This document shows positions 27,881 through 44,685 of a stretch of 64,000 bases of DNA, in pieces. Under the pieces are notes generated by a model. That model was not told where the DNA came from. It worked only from the letters and a program-made list of their open reading frames with translations, and made no database searches. This DNA is from Cacajao melanocephalus (taxonomy: Eukaryota; Chordata; Mammalia; Primates; Pitheciidae), in the NCBI GenBank assembly GCA_963573385.1, contig CAUYLG010075740.1, forward strand, positions 22,287-86,286, read 5' to 3'. The number at the start of each line of letters is the position of its first letter. Position 1 is the first letter of the stretch. The position numbers and the translations under genes were made by a program.

Positions 27881-29189
27881 GCTGGACTTTAATATAAGGC
27901 TGCTCTGTCTAGGATCCCACTCATTAGAAGTTTATAGGGAGCCAAAAAATCATCCTTCTTGAAGATGAGATTTCCCAGGAAGTCAGGCAATATGTGTCCA
28001 TCAAGAGTTGAAGACTGTGCTTTCTCCTCTACAATATGCTTCTATCATTTTTGATAGACAACATTTGACAGAGATAGTTTTGAATGCCTAAAAATAATAA
28101 TATATACATCTTATTTCTATAATCTTCTGAGGTGGTTCCAAGGTACCCCTGTGGCTAAAGTTTGAAGAAGACCAAAAAGTGCTTATAACACTATAGCATC
28201 CTTTTCAGGGGTTTTCTGTGTACCCTCAGCAGCAAAGACATGGCAGGGCACATCTTCAGTCGTGGACATGCTGGTGCCGGAGCTGTCACAAATGCCAGGT
28301 ACACAGCTCTACAGAGACACTTTGAACCAAGGGGAAGCACAGGGACTGACAAGGCTATAGGGAATGCCCCATGTAACTTCCCAGTATTTGAAAAACAGCA
28401 ATGCAAAAATTGAAACTTCTACTCGTAAGTTGGCAGCAGAGCTGTGGGAAAAGTTTTGGATGGAAGGAAAGCCAGTGAATATTGATCTTTTGGCTCTGCC
28501 TTTTCATCAAAGGCAAAAATGACTCTTCCCTTAATGAAGAATGGCTGGGAGAAGCTTAGAAGATACACTGATTTGGTTTCATTCTACTCAGTTTATCTAA
28601 ACCAGATCCAAATGATCTAAGATTTTCTGGGTTATAAAATGGGACTGGAATTCTTAGGGCAGACATGTACAATTTCCAAGGCTCCCTATTTCTTGTCATC
28701 CTTTCAAAAGTTGGTGCCAGCAAAAACCAGCTAATAGAATCTTATGATCCAAAATTAATTTGGAAAAAAAAACAACCCGCCAGAATTTTTTAACCTAAAA
28801 AACAGGGCGGCAATTTAGGTTGGATTTGCATTTTCGGCAAAGGTTCCCATTAGTCTTAGTTTTATGTTTGCAGATTCACTCAAGTCTAGTTTTAATAAGG
28901 ACAGTTTTAGAGGCCTGGGCAGATTTTGAATGACTGATGGGCACCAATAAAGCTGGAAGTGTGCTAGGGGCCACTGGAAGTTCTTCGAGAGCCATTTCAA
29001 AGTCCTCACTTCCTTAAACACCCAGGTTTCGATCTAAAAGTGAGTACCTTCCTTCTTAGTTACCCTCCTCTTTGGAAAAGGAGAAACTGAAAGAACAGGC
29101 TATTTTGTTAATAAGATTTATTTTTTACTAACCAAGAAAAAGTTTAACTTATACTATGGAGCCTACCCAACTCTAATTCATTTTATTAT
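27881..29189. other. No gene or repeat recognised
   Basis: Mixed composition. The 71-codon minus frame at 28191-28406 has no recognisable content. Confidence 0.4.
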
Positions 29190-29520
29190 TTTGCTTCTCT
29201 GAACCACAATATTTACCAGACACTTTACTTTTAAAATTGGTAATATCATTCTTTTTGTTTCCTTATAGTCACATAAGAGACAGGCTAATAGAAACAAATT
29301 GATGTAGGTTTGTGTTTAGTAAGATGAAACTGAGGTAGCAAGATGAAGCTTAGGTAGTTAAGATGAAGATAGGTAGTTTGCTTTTTTCAACTATAATATT
29401 TGCCAGAAATTTTACTTTTAAAATTGGCAATATCGTTTTTTGTAGCTTATGGAAATATTTATAGAAATAAGTAATCCAATTTGTAGTTTAGCAAAATGAA
29501 ACTTAGGTAGTTAAAATTAA
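29190..29520 (+). repeat. Diverged tandem duplication, unit about 170-190 bp
   Basis: 'tttacttttaaaattgg' occurs at 29224 and 29411. 'tttagtaagatgaaactgag' (29315) is matched by 'tttagcaaaatgaaacttag' (29487), with further similarity around 'atatttaccag' and 'atatttgccag'. Within it, an about 20-base 'aagatgaa..aggtag' unit is repeated three times (29320-29380). Confidence 0.8.
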
Positions 29521-29810
29521 TGTTCAATTTGAAATTCATATTCAATTGACATACAATTAATTTCATTACATTTGCTAACCATGATTTACAAAACAGTGAA
29601 ATCAGATTTTAAATTATGTTCAAACAATATTAATTAAGTTTTTAATGTTTTAAAGAGAGGCATGGATTCATTTTTGGCTTTTAAAATAACATCTTAAAGC
29701 CAACACTTATGTTAATTCCCAGTTTAGTTTCTTTTAAAATATTTCCACTCTGATAACAAATTGGGGCATGCAAATTTGGTAAAATTATTGTTTCTTATTT
29801 TTAAAAACTT

Positions 29811-30095
29811 AGTGGCTCACACCTGTAATCCCAGCACTTTGGGAGGCCGAGGTGGGCAAATCACCTCGAGACCATCCTGGCCAACATGGTGAAACTCTGT
29901 CTCTATTAAAAATACAAAAATTAGCCAGGTGTGGTGGCGCTTGCCTGTGGTGCCAGCTACTCGGGAGGCTGAGGCAGAAGAATCGCTTGAACCGAGGAGG
30001 CGGAGGTTGCAGTGAGCGGAGACTGCCGCCACTGCACTCCAGCCTGGCGACAGAGCAGAGCAAGGCTCCGTCTCAAAAAAAAAAAAAAAAAAAAA
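29811..30095 (+). mobile_element. Alu, slightly 5' truncated (AluS-like)
   Basis: Begins at 'agtggctcacacctg', so about ten 5' bases are missing. It also lacks about 14 bases after 'aaatcacct' in the left arm. Flanked by aaaaactta on both sides. Its tail faces the tail of the opposite Alu at 30183. Confidence 0.95.
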
Positions 30096-30143
30096 CTTAA
30101 ATGTGTAATGGCATGATTTATCTTAATAAAGAAATACCAGTAA

Positions 30144-30476
<333 letters not shown>

Positions 30477-30490
30477 TAGTAGCTAGTTTA

Positions 30491-31194
30491 TTTTCAATCA
30501 CACTAAAACAGCATTTAAATGATACATATTTAAATTAATCTTAACACAGCCATCCTGATTTACCTAATTTACCTACATTTTAGTTATCTTAATTATCAAT
30601 CAGAACAAATATAAGCCATCTGTCTTTGTGGAATCAATAAAACTAGGTTAAGACTATAGTTTGAGGGATTATTTCAGATAAACTTACTAGAGTTTTTCTG
30701 AACTGTAGAGCACCAGAAACCATGAAAAGAGGGTGTAGCATTCTCTACTGAGTGTGAGGCCGGCTGTTGGTGCTACCTCACTGCAACTGCCATATCCACT
30801 AATGATCATTCTTCTCTTACTCTGGGAGAGTAAGAGAGAGAGGACGCAGTCTGAGTGGTTCTCATTTTAAAAATAAAATTATATAAGTAAATAAAACTAT
30901 GTTTTTGTCTACTTTATGGAAAATCTAGTTCTATTGACAAATTCATACCTATATCTTTAATATACACACATGCCCATATGCATGCACACACACACGCACG
31001 CACACAAACACAAAAACACACCAATCAGTAAAACTCAAGCAAAAGAATGTTGCTTTCTAAATAGTTTATGCTCAACATAATCTAATCAAGTAAGTCTTTG
31101 GTATAAGCAATAATCTCAAGATATCACTCTAAAATATGCAGGAAAACAATAAGAAAATGGGTATATAAATATGTAAACGCTTTGCTTAGATTTT
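30491..31194. other. Mostly unique; one CA-rich tract
   Basis: An imperfect CA tract with CG interruptions at 30962-31022. Nothing else recognised. Confidence 0.4.
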
Positions 31195-31603
31195 TTTTTT
31201 TTTGGCCAAATATTGTATTTCATCACTTGGAAGTTTTACCTTCCACAGAGCACTAAGACATGGACAAAGTTCAGCCGAGTTCATTGCCACTTTACATCTT
31301 TACATCAAGGATCACATTTCCTTCAGTTTTCAGTAACATGGTCTTTACTTCTGAGACCTCATCAAAATGGCCTTTAGGGTCTATGTTGTTTATGACCACT
31401 TGGGTAATTTCTAAGAGAACTGAAGTCTCCTCTACAACTCTCCTATACTGAGCCTTCACCAGAATCGTCCTTAATGCTCCATTCACAGAAATATAGGCTT
31501 TTACTAGCCTGCACCTCCAAACTCTTTCAGAGCCTTTTCATTACCCAGTTCCAAAAACACTTCCAGATTTTTAGGTATTTGTTACAGCAGCACCCCACTT
31601 CTT
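31195..31603 (-). mobile_element. MaLR internal region (antisense)
   Basis: 'gttcagccgagttcattgcc', 'gaccacttgggtaatttcta', 'actctttcagagcc', 'cattacccagttcc' and 'ttacagcagcaccccactt' match MaLR internal sequence next to an LTR. It is a non-coding ERVL-MaLR remnant with no intact retroviral gene. Confidence 0.65.
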
Positions 31604-31955
31604 TCTTAGTCTGTTCAGGCTGTTATAACAAAATATTCTCGACTAGGTAATTTATAAAAAACAAATGTATTGCTCACAGTTTTGTAGCCTGGAAAGTCTA
31701 CATCAAGATTAAGGCGCCGGCAGACTCCGTGTCTGGAGGCCTGTTCGTCGTGAATGGTGCCTTCCCGTGTGCTTATATAGTGGAAGGAGTAAACAAGCTC
31801 GCTCAGGCCTCTTTTATAAGGGCACTAATTGCATTCATGAGGGCGGTGCCTTCCAAGGGCCCCACCTCCCAAAGGTCCCATCTCTTAATACCTGAAGCTT
31901 CTGAATATGTATTTATACACACATTTTATTATGTGAATCTCTGTTTACTAATACA
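31604..31955 (-). mobile_element. MaLR LTR adjoining internal region (antisense)
   Basis: 'cttagtctgttcaggctgtt', 'gactaggtaatttataaa', 'tcacagttttgtagcctgga', 'aaggcgccggcagactccg' and 'ttataagggcactaattgca'. In element orientation this is the 5' LTR followed by the start of the internal region; the other LTR is missing. Confidence 0.7.
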
Positions 31956-33888
31956 GGTCAAAAAAGCTAAATCTATTAGTATCACATAATCTTTAATATG
32001 TAGAAAGATTTCTTTGTGTTTTTTTCTTTGTTTCTGAATGAAAATACTTATTATTCAGGAGTTTGATCTCCATGAATTGTCCTTCATATGTGCTAACAAT
32101 TCTCTCATATTTTTATCTTTATGTTAATTTATTCTGAATTTTGAGATTGTTTCTAAGTTTATTCTCTAATTCATTCTTTAAATTTCCTGTTATATGAGTC
32201 TGTTTTTTCCTATTTTAAGACACGTTTTACTTTTATTAATGTTTTTGTTTTGAAAAAATTCTTATCTCAGCCTGTGTCAAAATACATGTCCTCATTGAGA
32301 ACAAGATGTTTTCTAAATACTTCTTATACTTCATTAAATAAACCTATTTAGGAGGAAGCAGACTTCTGAGTAATGCTTTGCTCTTCTCTCTTGCTGCAAA
32401 ATATTTTCAATGTCTCATATTTTTCTGTTTACTCATTCTTGAGCAATGTAATGAACATGCTCTGAAATGCTGGTTTAAAACTCTCATTCAATACACTTTT
32501 CATATATAGAAAAATACTTAGGCCTGGTGTTGAAAACAATACATTTAAAGGTCTTTACACTCACCAATGCCCACCTGCTGGCCATTTACCTCCATGCTAA
32601 GCTATCACTGAAGAGCAAATTGTTGCCCAGTGGGTTTCAAACAAATGCAAAATCCTTCCCCAGAGCAGAGGTCTTTATTCTCATTTTTTAAGCCATACAA
32701 ATAGATTCAACCAGAATTCCAAAAGTCATAAAAGAAGGACAGAAGCATGCAAGTGTCAAGGTCTTGTTCCCTGCTCTGCTTTTCACTGTCCCCTGTGCCT
32801 TACTACAGATGATTTACCATGAAGTTTGTAAGGCTTAAACTTCAAGATCTCTCACTTGCATGAGGCCCTTGCAATGTCTATGAGAGTCTATGACGAAGTG
32901 ATTAACATGTTCAATATTTTTGTAAAATTTGCAAAACGTAGATATTTTATCCACTCAATCTTCCCTGTACGTCAGGTGACTATGAAGGAGCCATAGTCAT
33001 TTTCGAGATCCTAATAAAAAATCGTTTGAGAAAAATTTAGTTTGCTTTTGGTGGAATATATTGGTGCGGATCACAGACACTCCCCTAAACAGTTAAATCA
33101 TTGCTAGCCATGCACCAAGACAGTGAATGACTTGGAAATAAACCCCACATCACTCCTAAACAGAGGTCAAACTTGTGTTAGCTTTCAAATTTCTGTATCA
33201 CAGGAAAGGTAGAGTTCCTTCTATAACTTAAAGTTGGTAACTTCCTCAAACTCAGGGATTTAGAGGAGCTCATATTCAGTTTTGCCATTGGTTCTTCCTG
33301 AATATTAACAATCTCTGTTTACTTTAAAGAAAATGTACTCCATATGTTTCAGAATCATTTGTGCTTAAATCACCACATGGGAGACATAAATATTCAATAT
33401 ACACATGTAGAAATGTTTTTAGATGTGGAAGAGACTACCTTTATTTTTAAAATGAATAGTTCTTGTCTTGATCTCTGACCAAGAACAAAGAAAAAAGATT
33501 CCCTCCCAGGTGTGGCTGCTCATTCTACAGGTGATTTCAGGCTCTGGGAAGGTGTCCTCCCATTGACCCTGAGTCATGATAGCAAATATTCTGGCTACAG
33601 CTGTACCAGTTAATTCAGCAGGAAGGAGTTCAACCTCTTAGTTCCATGCTTTTTAGCCACATTGAAGACCAAGACATCATGTCTTCTGTGCCCTAATCCA
33701 AGGACAGGAACCATACATTTACCCTAAAAGTATGAGACTCTGTTCTCCTGACTCTTCTACTAGGCAGGCATTCCACTTTGAAGAAGCAATCTACTGAGAT
33801 TCAGCTTGTTCAATCACATAGGAAATGATGTAGATACTTCCATTTTAATCTTTCTAATGCATATATTGAGAAAATAAGCATTTTTTTT
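31956..33888. other. AT-rich stretch, nothing assigned
   Basis: Parts of 31990-32350 are very AT-rich and may be an old LINE, but no landmark is clear. No coding frame of note. Confidence 0.4.
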
Positions 33889-33898
33889 AAAAGAGCAA

Positions 33899-34187
33899 GG
33901 CCAAGTGTGATGGCTCACACTTGTAATCCTAGCACTTTGGGAGGCCAAGGCAGGAAGTGAACTTGACCCCACAAGTTCGAGACCAGCCTGGGAAACATGA
34001 TGATACCCCATCCCTAAAAAAGATACAAAAACTAGCCAGGCTTGGTGGCGTGCACCTGTAGTTCCAGCTACTCAGAGGCCTGAGGGTGGGAGACTCGCTT
34101 GAACCCAGGAGGTTGAGGCTGCAGTGAGCTGTGATTGTGCCCCTTTACTACAGCCTAGGTGACAGAGTGAGACCCTGTTTCAAAAAT
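33899..34187 (+). mobile_element. Alu, full length (AluJ-like)
   Basis: A heavily diverged Alu dimer flanked by aaaagagcaa and aaaagggcaa (33889-33898 and 34188-34197). Confidence 0.93.
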
Positions 34188-34197
34188 AAAAGGGCAA

Positions 34198-35256
34198 AAG
34201 ACAAAACAATTTCTATCTCCCTTATATGGTTTTCTGGTACATTGCAATAACAATAATAATAAGGCTTAGTAAGGGTTTATGGCTAGAATGCTACTTCAAG
34301 GAGAAGCTAACATTCTAACTTGCAAGAGAATAGTTCTGATACATAAACAACAGCATAAAGATCCTTGCAGTCGTAGAATGAATCCCCAGGAGACCCACTG
34401 CTCACACCCAGATGCCCTTACCCCCACCTTGGATTAGTCTTATTCTCATTCAGGGCTGTGGCACTCCACAGGGAACAAATGGATCTGGCCCTTGGTGAGG
34501 TTTCATTTTTCTCTTAACGCTTAGCCTAAGCTCATTTATTCATGCTTACTAAGCAGAAAGGTAGTGTAGCCCTCTGTGCCTTTTAGTGCTAGGGGATATA
34601 ATCACACTGAGATCCAGATGGATAAATTCTGCTTGACATCACTTAAATTTCTCAAAGGCACCAAAAATCAATATATCAAAAATGAACTCTTGATCTTCCC
34701 CTAAGTTCTAGCTTTTTCCCAGTGTTTTCTATCCCAAAATGTGTGACCCCCATCTATCCCCTTGAGAGAGAAAACCACAGTCATATAGATCTCCCTTTCC
34801 CTCAAAACCCATACTTCATCAGCAGATTCTATTGGCTTTGCTCCCTACATAATTCTAAAATAGTCTTTCTCCTAACATTTGCAGGGTCCAGAGCAAGGGA
34901 ACACACATCATATGTGGAAATAATTTAAAGGTATAAATAACGTGAACAAGCTGTTAGGTAAGATAGTTCTATTTTTCCACCTTGACAAACACATCTTCAT
35001 AATGACCAGGAGAGCAGGGTTCAAATGAAAAATTCTCCATCTCCTTGGAGTTTTGTGCCCTTAATTAGTGACTGGGGATTGCTGGACCACATTTCATAGA
35101 TGGCAGACAGCAGGCTACCCCATGTTGTCCCATCCCATCTGCAAGAGACCAACTGCAAGGGACCTCATGGATACACACGTTGGCACTCAGGCTATATGTC
35201 CAAGTTCTGCAAGCTCTCTTTACAACCTCTGTGCATGGCTGCTGCTCCTAGCCTAC
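34198..35256. other. No gene or repeat recognised
   Basis: A short AAT run at 34244-34261. Frames of 60-80 codons lack recognisable content. Confidence 0.4.
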
Positions 35257-35614
35257 TGTCTAAGTCCATTCAAGCTGCTATAATAAAATTCCATAAACTA
35301 GGTGGCTTACAAAAACAGAAATGCATTTCTCACAGTTCTGGAAGCTGAAAGGTCTAGGATCAAGGTGCCAGCAGATTCAGTGTCTGGTGAGACCTGCTCT
35401 CTGGTTCTTACAAGGTATCTCGCTATGTCTTCACATGATGAAAGGGACAAAACAGTTTTCTGGGGCCTCTTTTCTGAAGGCACTAATCCCATTCATGTGG
35501 GCCCCACCCCTGCGATCTAAATATTTCCCAAAGGCTTTACTTCCTAATAGTATTATATTGTGATTAGGTTTTTGACATATGAATTTGGAGGACACAGACA
35601 TACAGGCTGTAGCA
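35257..35614 (-). mobile_element. MaLR-type solo LTR (antisense)
   Basis: 'taagtccattcaagctgcta', 'aaactaggtggcttac', 'ttctcacagttctggaagct', 'ggcactaatcccattcatg' and 'acatatgaatttggaggaca' follow the family in reverse. Confidence 0.75.
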
Positions 35615-35824
35615 GACTCTCTGGAACCTAGGGCCAAACACGTACTGGGGACCAGAGAGTGGTCTAGAAGCAGGTGGGGGTGGGGCTCTCTGTGGGTCAA
35701 TTCTGTTGGAGTAGTACAGGCAGAAATAGATCAGAATGAGGTTCTGTGAAGAGACAGGCCCAGGTAGGACTCCCTTGCTATCCAGGGATATTCCTCGGTT
35801 CTATTCATTGTCCTTTCCTTCCAC

Positions 35825-36370
35825 TGCCGCCACCCTGGACTCTTGCCTAAACTACTTCAATAGCCTCCTAATTAATCTCTGAACATCAACTTTGTCTCTG
35901 CAGTACATTCTTCACATTATAGCCAGAATGACTTCTTGTTTTAGTGATTCAAACATCCTTGGCTTAGGCTGTGGAAGTCTAATTACTCTTGAAGTTTAGG
36001 TAAATTCTTTAATGTGGTCTACAAAGATACCCCATGTTCTGGCACCTACCTACTTCTCCACTCCTCTTGCCCTGGCTTTCTCTCAGTCCCTTATACTCAC
36101 CTTCCTCCCACCACAGAGTGTCTGCGCTCTTCCCTCTGGGTGAAATGTGCTTCTCATTTCCCCATTGCATCACGTTACTCCTACGTGGCCTTCAGATCTC
36201 AGCCTCCACAGGAAAACCCTGACCTCCTCACTATGCCCATCTCATATCACCATGCATCTCTCCTACATGTGCACAATTTCACCTTCACATTGAATGGTGT
36301 CAAATGTAGTTGCAGGGTGCTCTTGGGTCACTCAGCTGCACATTGTATCTACTGGACCACTCTCTAGCCA
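35825..36370 (+). mobile_element. L2 LINE fragment, main part
   Basis: 'aatagcctcctaattaatct', 'cacattatagccagaatgac', 'gtggtctacaaagatac', 'ttctggcacctacctact', 'gccttcagatctcag' follow the L2 consensus across more than 400 bases. Confidence 0.8.
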
Positions 36371-36424
36371 GGACTTCTAAAGGAAGTGGCTAAATTCCCA
36401 CTGCCAACAAGAGCAGCCACATTT

Positions 36425-36550
36425 CAAAGTGGAGATGACAATAACACTACATCATAAGAGTGGGAAGGGGATTAAATGAAATAATATATGTAAATCACTT
36501 ATGATGATGCTTGGTACAGTTTAAGAACTAAATAAAATTTGTTGTGCAAA
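36425..36550 (+). mobile_element. MIR 3' part within L2
   Basis: 'gggattaaatgaaataatat' and 'gatgcttggtacag' match the MIR 3' half. It lies between two L2 pieces, so it probably inserted into the L2. Confidence 0.6.
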
Positions 36551-36559
36551 TTCTCTTAC

Positions 36560-36680
36560 TCAGTCTTAACACACATATAAGACAGCATGCTGTATGTTCC
36601 ATGAAGGCAGGAGCCATGTCTGATTTCCCCAGCACTTGCCAGATCAGCTAATTCATAATAGATGAATGAATGGATGAAGA
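36560..36680 (+). mobile_element. L2 LINE 3' end
   Basis: 'tgaaggcaggagccatgtct', 'ccccagcacttgcc', 'gatgaatgaatggatg' are the L2 3' terminus, continuing 35825-36370. Confidence 0.75.
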
Positions 36681-37224
36681 GTCCCTGGCCCAGGTTTAAA
36701 TGTCCTTAAAGCAAAATGAGATGTTGATTTATAGATGGTTAAGAAGCCCAATATCTAGCACAGGCATGAATTGTATTGGGTGTTTCATTAGTGTTTGATA
36801 AAAGAATACATCATTAAATTAATGAAATTTCATCTTTTTGTCAACTCACAGTCAAACTGGCATGCCTTTACCCAATGGAGGGGACAGTGCAATCCTGTTG
36901 GCAAAAAATGAAACACTCAGTCCTAGGCTCTGTCTGGTTGTACTTTTTACAGAATGATTTGGATAGAAGCAAAGGGGATGTCTCTGCTGAATTTAAAGAT
37001 GACAGAAAGCCAAAGAGGTACGGGAGGAGCTGACAAAGTGTGTGCCAGAAAAATGTTTCACCATCATCTGCAATGATGACATAAAATGATTACATAAAAC
37101 CAAAAAAGGGCTTCATTTAAATGACCACTGGTTCCACTTTTGTGTAAATCCTTCTAAGATTTTTTGTTCGTATTTATCTCTCTCTCTCTCTCTCTACCCT
37201 TATATAAATACATATGTGTATATA
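36681..37224. other. No gene or repeat recognised
   Basis: Contains a short CT run (37168-37192). Confidence 0.4.
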
Positions 37225-37730
37225 GAAAGACAAATGTGCACTTTCAGTTTTTAGAGAATAGGCATCCCATGCAATAGTAAAACAGTTTTTTCTGGCTAAT
37301 GCCACGTTATTAAATATTCTCCTGTAATGTCACTTTTCAATATCACAATAGGCATTCTGTAATTTATTTAACCACTGTATGATTGTTTTCAATTTTGTTA
37401 TTTTGGACATCATTGCCATGAACATTCTTATAGCTGAATATTTGCCCATAACCATTAATTCCTTAAGATAATTTTTGAAATCTGAGTGTTGACATATATA
37501 TATACATTGCTAACTTGTTTTCCAAAAAATGCCATATAGATTTACTCTCCCACAGTGGTAAGTGAGGGTCCTTGTTTTCCTGCTCCTTTGCCAAAATTCT
37601 TGGTCTCATCTTTTGTTAATCTTTACTCATGTATAAGTTAGAAGTGATGTCTCATTGTTTTAGCTTACTCTTTTTAGCTTACTCTTACTAAGATGGAATT
37701 ATTTCTTAAACTTTACCAGCTATTTGTAGT
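37225..37730 (-). mobile_element. L1M ORF2 3' end, antisense
   Basis: 'taatgtcacttttcaatatc', 'taatttatttaaccactgta', 'gttttcaattttgttatttt', 'ccatgaacattcttatagc', 'ctctcccacagtgg', 'gatgtctcattgttttag' read in reverse as the end of an old L1 ORF2. Many substitutions have closed the frame. Confidence 0.7.
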
Positions 37731-37875
37731 TCTCCTCACAAAACGAATTTAACAAATATAAATATAAGGTCCTACATTTGTTTTCCAAAAACAATCATAT
37801 AATTGTAAAATAGGGAAACTTGGCTTGACTGAAGGGTACATGAAAAGAAAAATTAATGGCAAAAAAGCAAAGGGA

Positions 37876-38200
37876 ATGTGATAACTGTTTTTAAATGTTT
37901 GAACAGTTATCATATAGAAAAGAAATCAGGTTTAGTTTATATTTTTCCAAGAGGAAAAAGTAGGGCAAGCAGATGGAAAGTTACAGGTTGGCAGATTTTA
38001 GTTCATCTTAAGAAAGAACTTTTTAACTGTCTCAGCAATCCAAAGATGGAATGGGTTGCCTCATGTAGGGAGATCCCCACTGCTGGAAGAGATCAAGAGT
38101 ATAAATGGTCTACTGTGTGGAAATTGTAGACGGAAGGGCTTTCTGAATTGGGTTAAATGGATGACTTTGAATATCACTGGGAACTCCATGATTTTTTTTG
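37876..38200 (+). mobile_element. CR1/L3 LINE fossil
   Basis: 'gataactgtttttaaatgtt', 'ggaaagttacaggttggcag', 'aagatggaatgggttgcctc', 'gatccccactgctggaagag', and a 'atggatgactttgaatat' tail follow the CR1/L3 3' region in order. This class stopped moving early in mammalian history, so its survival over about 300 bases is notable. Confidence 0.8.
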
Positions 38201-38234
38201 CTTCTATGAACATGAGCTCACAGTAATTGTTTTA

Positions 38235-42134
<3,900 letters not shown>

Positions 42135-42262
42135 CCCCCACCCTAACAAAATATCAACTCCATGGAGAATATTTGGCTATGTGGTTCAATGCTCCACCAC
42201 CAGAGCCTACAATACCTGTAGTAGCATAAAAATTTATTAAATGAGCAAATGAGTCCATAAAT
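42135..42262 (+). mobile_element. L2-like LINE 3' end
   Basis: 'caactccatggagaatattt', 'gagcctacaatacctg' and 'ttattaaatgagcaaatgag' resemble an L2 3' terminus. Confidence 0.45.
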
Positions 42263-44441
42263 GTGCAGTGTTCTATTGAAAATTTATGCAAACCTATTCA
42301 AGACCATGTCTCAATTCTGTCAAATCTTTATGGTGCATTGTAAATGTTATCCCTTTATGAAGACTCTGTTGGACCTCACCCTATCTTTAAGTCATCCCTT
42401 CTTCCTTTGAGCTCTCATATTTTATCTGCCCACACCTGTGACATTTATAACTTTCTACCTTGAATTATTTTTGCATTTGCATTTAAATCTTTGAATTCTA
42501 CTTCATCTTTTTTCTATTCTCCACTGCACTTACCACAAGGCCTCATCAACCTTCATATTGTTGAATAGGTTGTGTGTATGTGTGTGTACGTGTCTGTGTG
42601 TTTAGACCATGGATTATGAAATCAATTCAAACCATTACCTTTGGGAATGCCATATTATCCCAGTCAGAATAATCTGCTAGATAACAGGAAATTAATCCTG
42701 ATAATACCTGGTCTAAGCAACCAAACACATTTTTCCTCGTATGCTCAGCAACAGTTTACTAAGTCATATAATCTATCCCAGCAGTTGAAGGGGGAGAAAA
42801 AAAACAAAGCAAAAATTACATGACTATCACATTTCCCCAGAGTAAGTACCTTAGACATTCATCTGCTGATTTATCTTCTACCTGCACATAGTTAAAACTA
42901 ATTGTATTATTATTACTTATGAAATGAAAACACAGGATTTGTCCTTCATCCATTTCTTTGGGTTGACCCCAAATTTGTTTGGAGTCTTTGCTCTAATCCA
43001 CACTCTGATTTTCCTCTAAACTTCTGGATCATAATTTACCCAGATCATTAGCAATTTTCTTTTCTTTATTGTATGGTTTCTGTCTGCCTCTGGGTGGCTT
43101 TATTTTAATTAAAAAAAAATAGAATGGAAAAGTTTCAATTGTAAACACACAAAGGTTCTGTTGGCAAGTAGAAGTTTGGCAGAAGAAGGACCCACGGTCA
43201 GCTTAGCAGCAGTTTATTGGCTTAAAAACAAGAACAATTTGGAAGGAAATTAGGATAGTTTTTTTAAAGTGACAATTTTCTCCATCAGGTAGATTACACT
43301 ATTTCCTGTTATTTTATGATACTTTCACTTATACATTTTCTCCAGAGCCCGTAAAATTTTCCATCTGGGGTGCAGTTTTCTAATCCCTTTGTACACCTTT
43401 GGGTTCAGTTTCTCCTTTTCTTCTTTTCCTCTCTTACTTACTTACTTACTTTTTTTTTTAAGTGTCAGTGTCCAGGAACCTTTATCAGATACCAAGGAAC
43501 ATAAGTTTATATCTTAGCTAAAGAGCTTATCCACTCACAGAAAGCTACCCTTATAGCCCTGGAGGACAGAGGGTGGAAGTAGAAATCAGGCTTAACTACT
43601 AAAATTACTTTTGCCTGAAACCTTAGCTTATGCCTTGAACAGCTTACAACTAAAATCCTTGAAAATTAAGACTCAGGGCTTTCTGCCGATAGATGTTTTC
43701 CACACAGGAGATGAAAGAGCAGGTACGGCCTAGGTTTCTTTCAAAGGGAAGGAATAGCAATTGGCTGTGGTCTGTAGGAAAAGAAAAAAAGTAAGCTTCC
43801 TTTAAAAGCTTAAGTAGTACCAAGAAGATCTTTTTCTCCCCTTCTCTCCCAGTGGAACCATAAAGTCTTCCCAGGCAAAGAACAAGCCGACAAAAAGAAA
43901 AAGAGAGAACAAAAGCTGAAGCATAATGTGGATAAAGTTACAGACTGATCACAACTCACGTGATGACATTTTATTACCAATAGAACAAAACGGGAAACAT
44001 TTCTTTCTTAATGGACATTATTTCCTGTTTCTGGAATACAGTGGTTTGTTTCTTTCATTCGTACCACATAGCAGGTCAGTTGGATTCCCAGCACTCACCT
44101 TTTTTATTGATCATGCAGTGGTTTAACTTTTCTCCCACTGGACAAATCCTTGCCCTGCCCCCTTCTTGTACTAATAGTTTTTGCCATCACTTCTAGAATT
44201 TTAACAGCGTCCTGAGAAAGTTTGTTTAGAGAAAATATGGGAAGGATAATAAATGAATTTTTAAGTAGGAAAGCTGGGAGTGAATATTGAGTTCTAAAAT
44301 ATGAAGACCTTCCTCTGTCCAAATAACTGGGCATTCTCTATTATTTTTATTTGCTAAACGGGACAATCCTATGTGATTCCCACCCTGAACTGTAGGAACT
44401 TGAGCCAAGAGACAGAAAAGACAATCAAATGGAAGTGTGCT

Positions 44442-44459
44442 AACACTAGGGGGCGCTGC
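44442..44459 (+). promoter_or_regulatory. CTCF-type binding motif
   Basis: aacactagggggcgctgc matches the CTCF core CCACCAGGGGGCGCTR at nearly every informative base, including the invariant AGGGGGCGC. It lies at the left edge of a GC-richer patch and outside any recognised transposon. Orientation is forward on the plus strand. Binding is inferred from sequence only. Confidence 0.65.
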
Positions 44460-44685
44460 AAGAAACAGCGTGAGGCCATTCGGGAAACTAAAGAAAGGAA
44501 CAGTAAGGTTCTCCTGGCTCCACTGCGAAGAGCACTTGAGGAACACACAGGTGAGAGAAGCGACATTGGCGTGCATAACCATCAGAGCCACATAAACCAG
44601 CCCCAGCAGGGACAGGGCGCAGCCAAGCAGGCCAGGTCACTAGCAACCAGGAAGCCTCCAAGTCCAACGGCCAAGGCAACAGAAG

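Noticed and set aside
29190..29520. Regularly repeated units as a possible CRISPR array
   Set aside because: Diverged head-to-tail copies without uniform repeats or spacers, in a primate genome.
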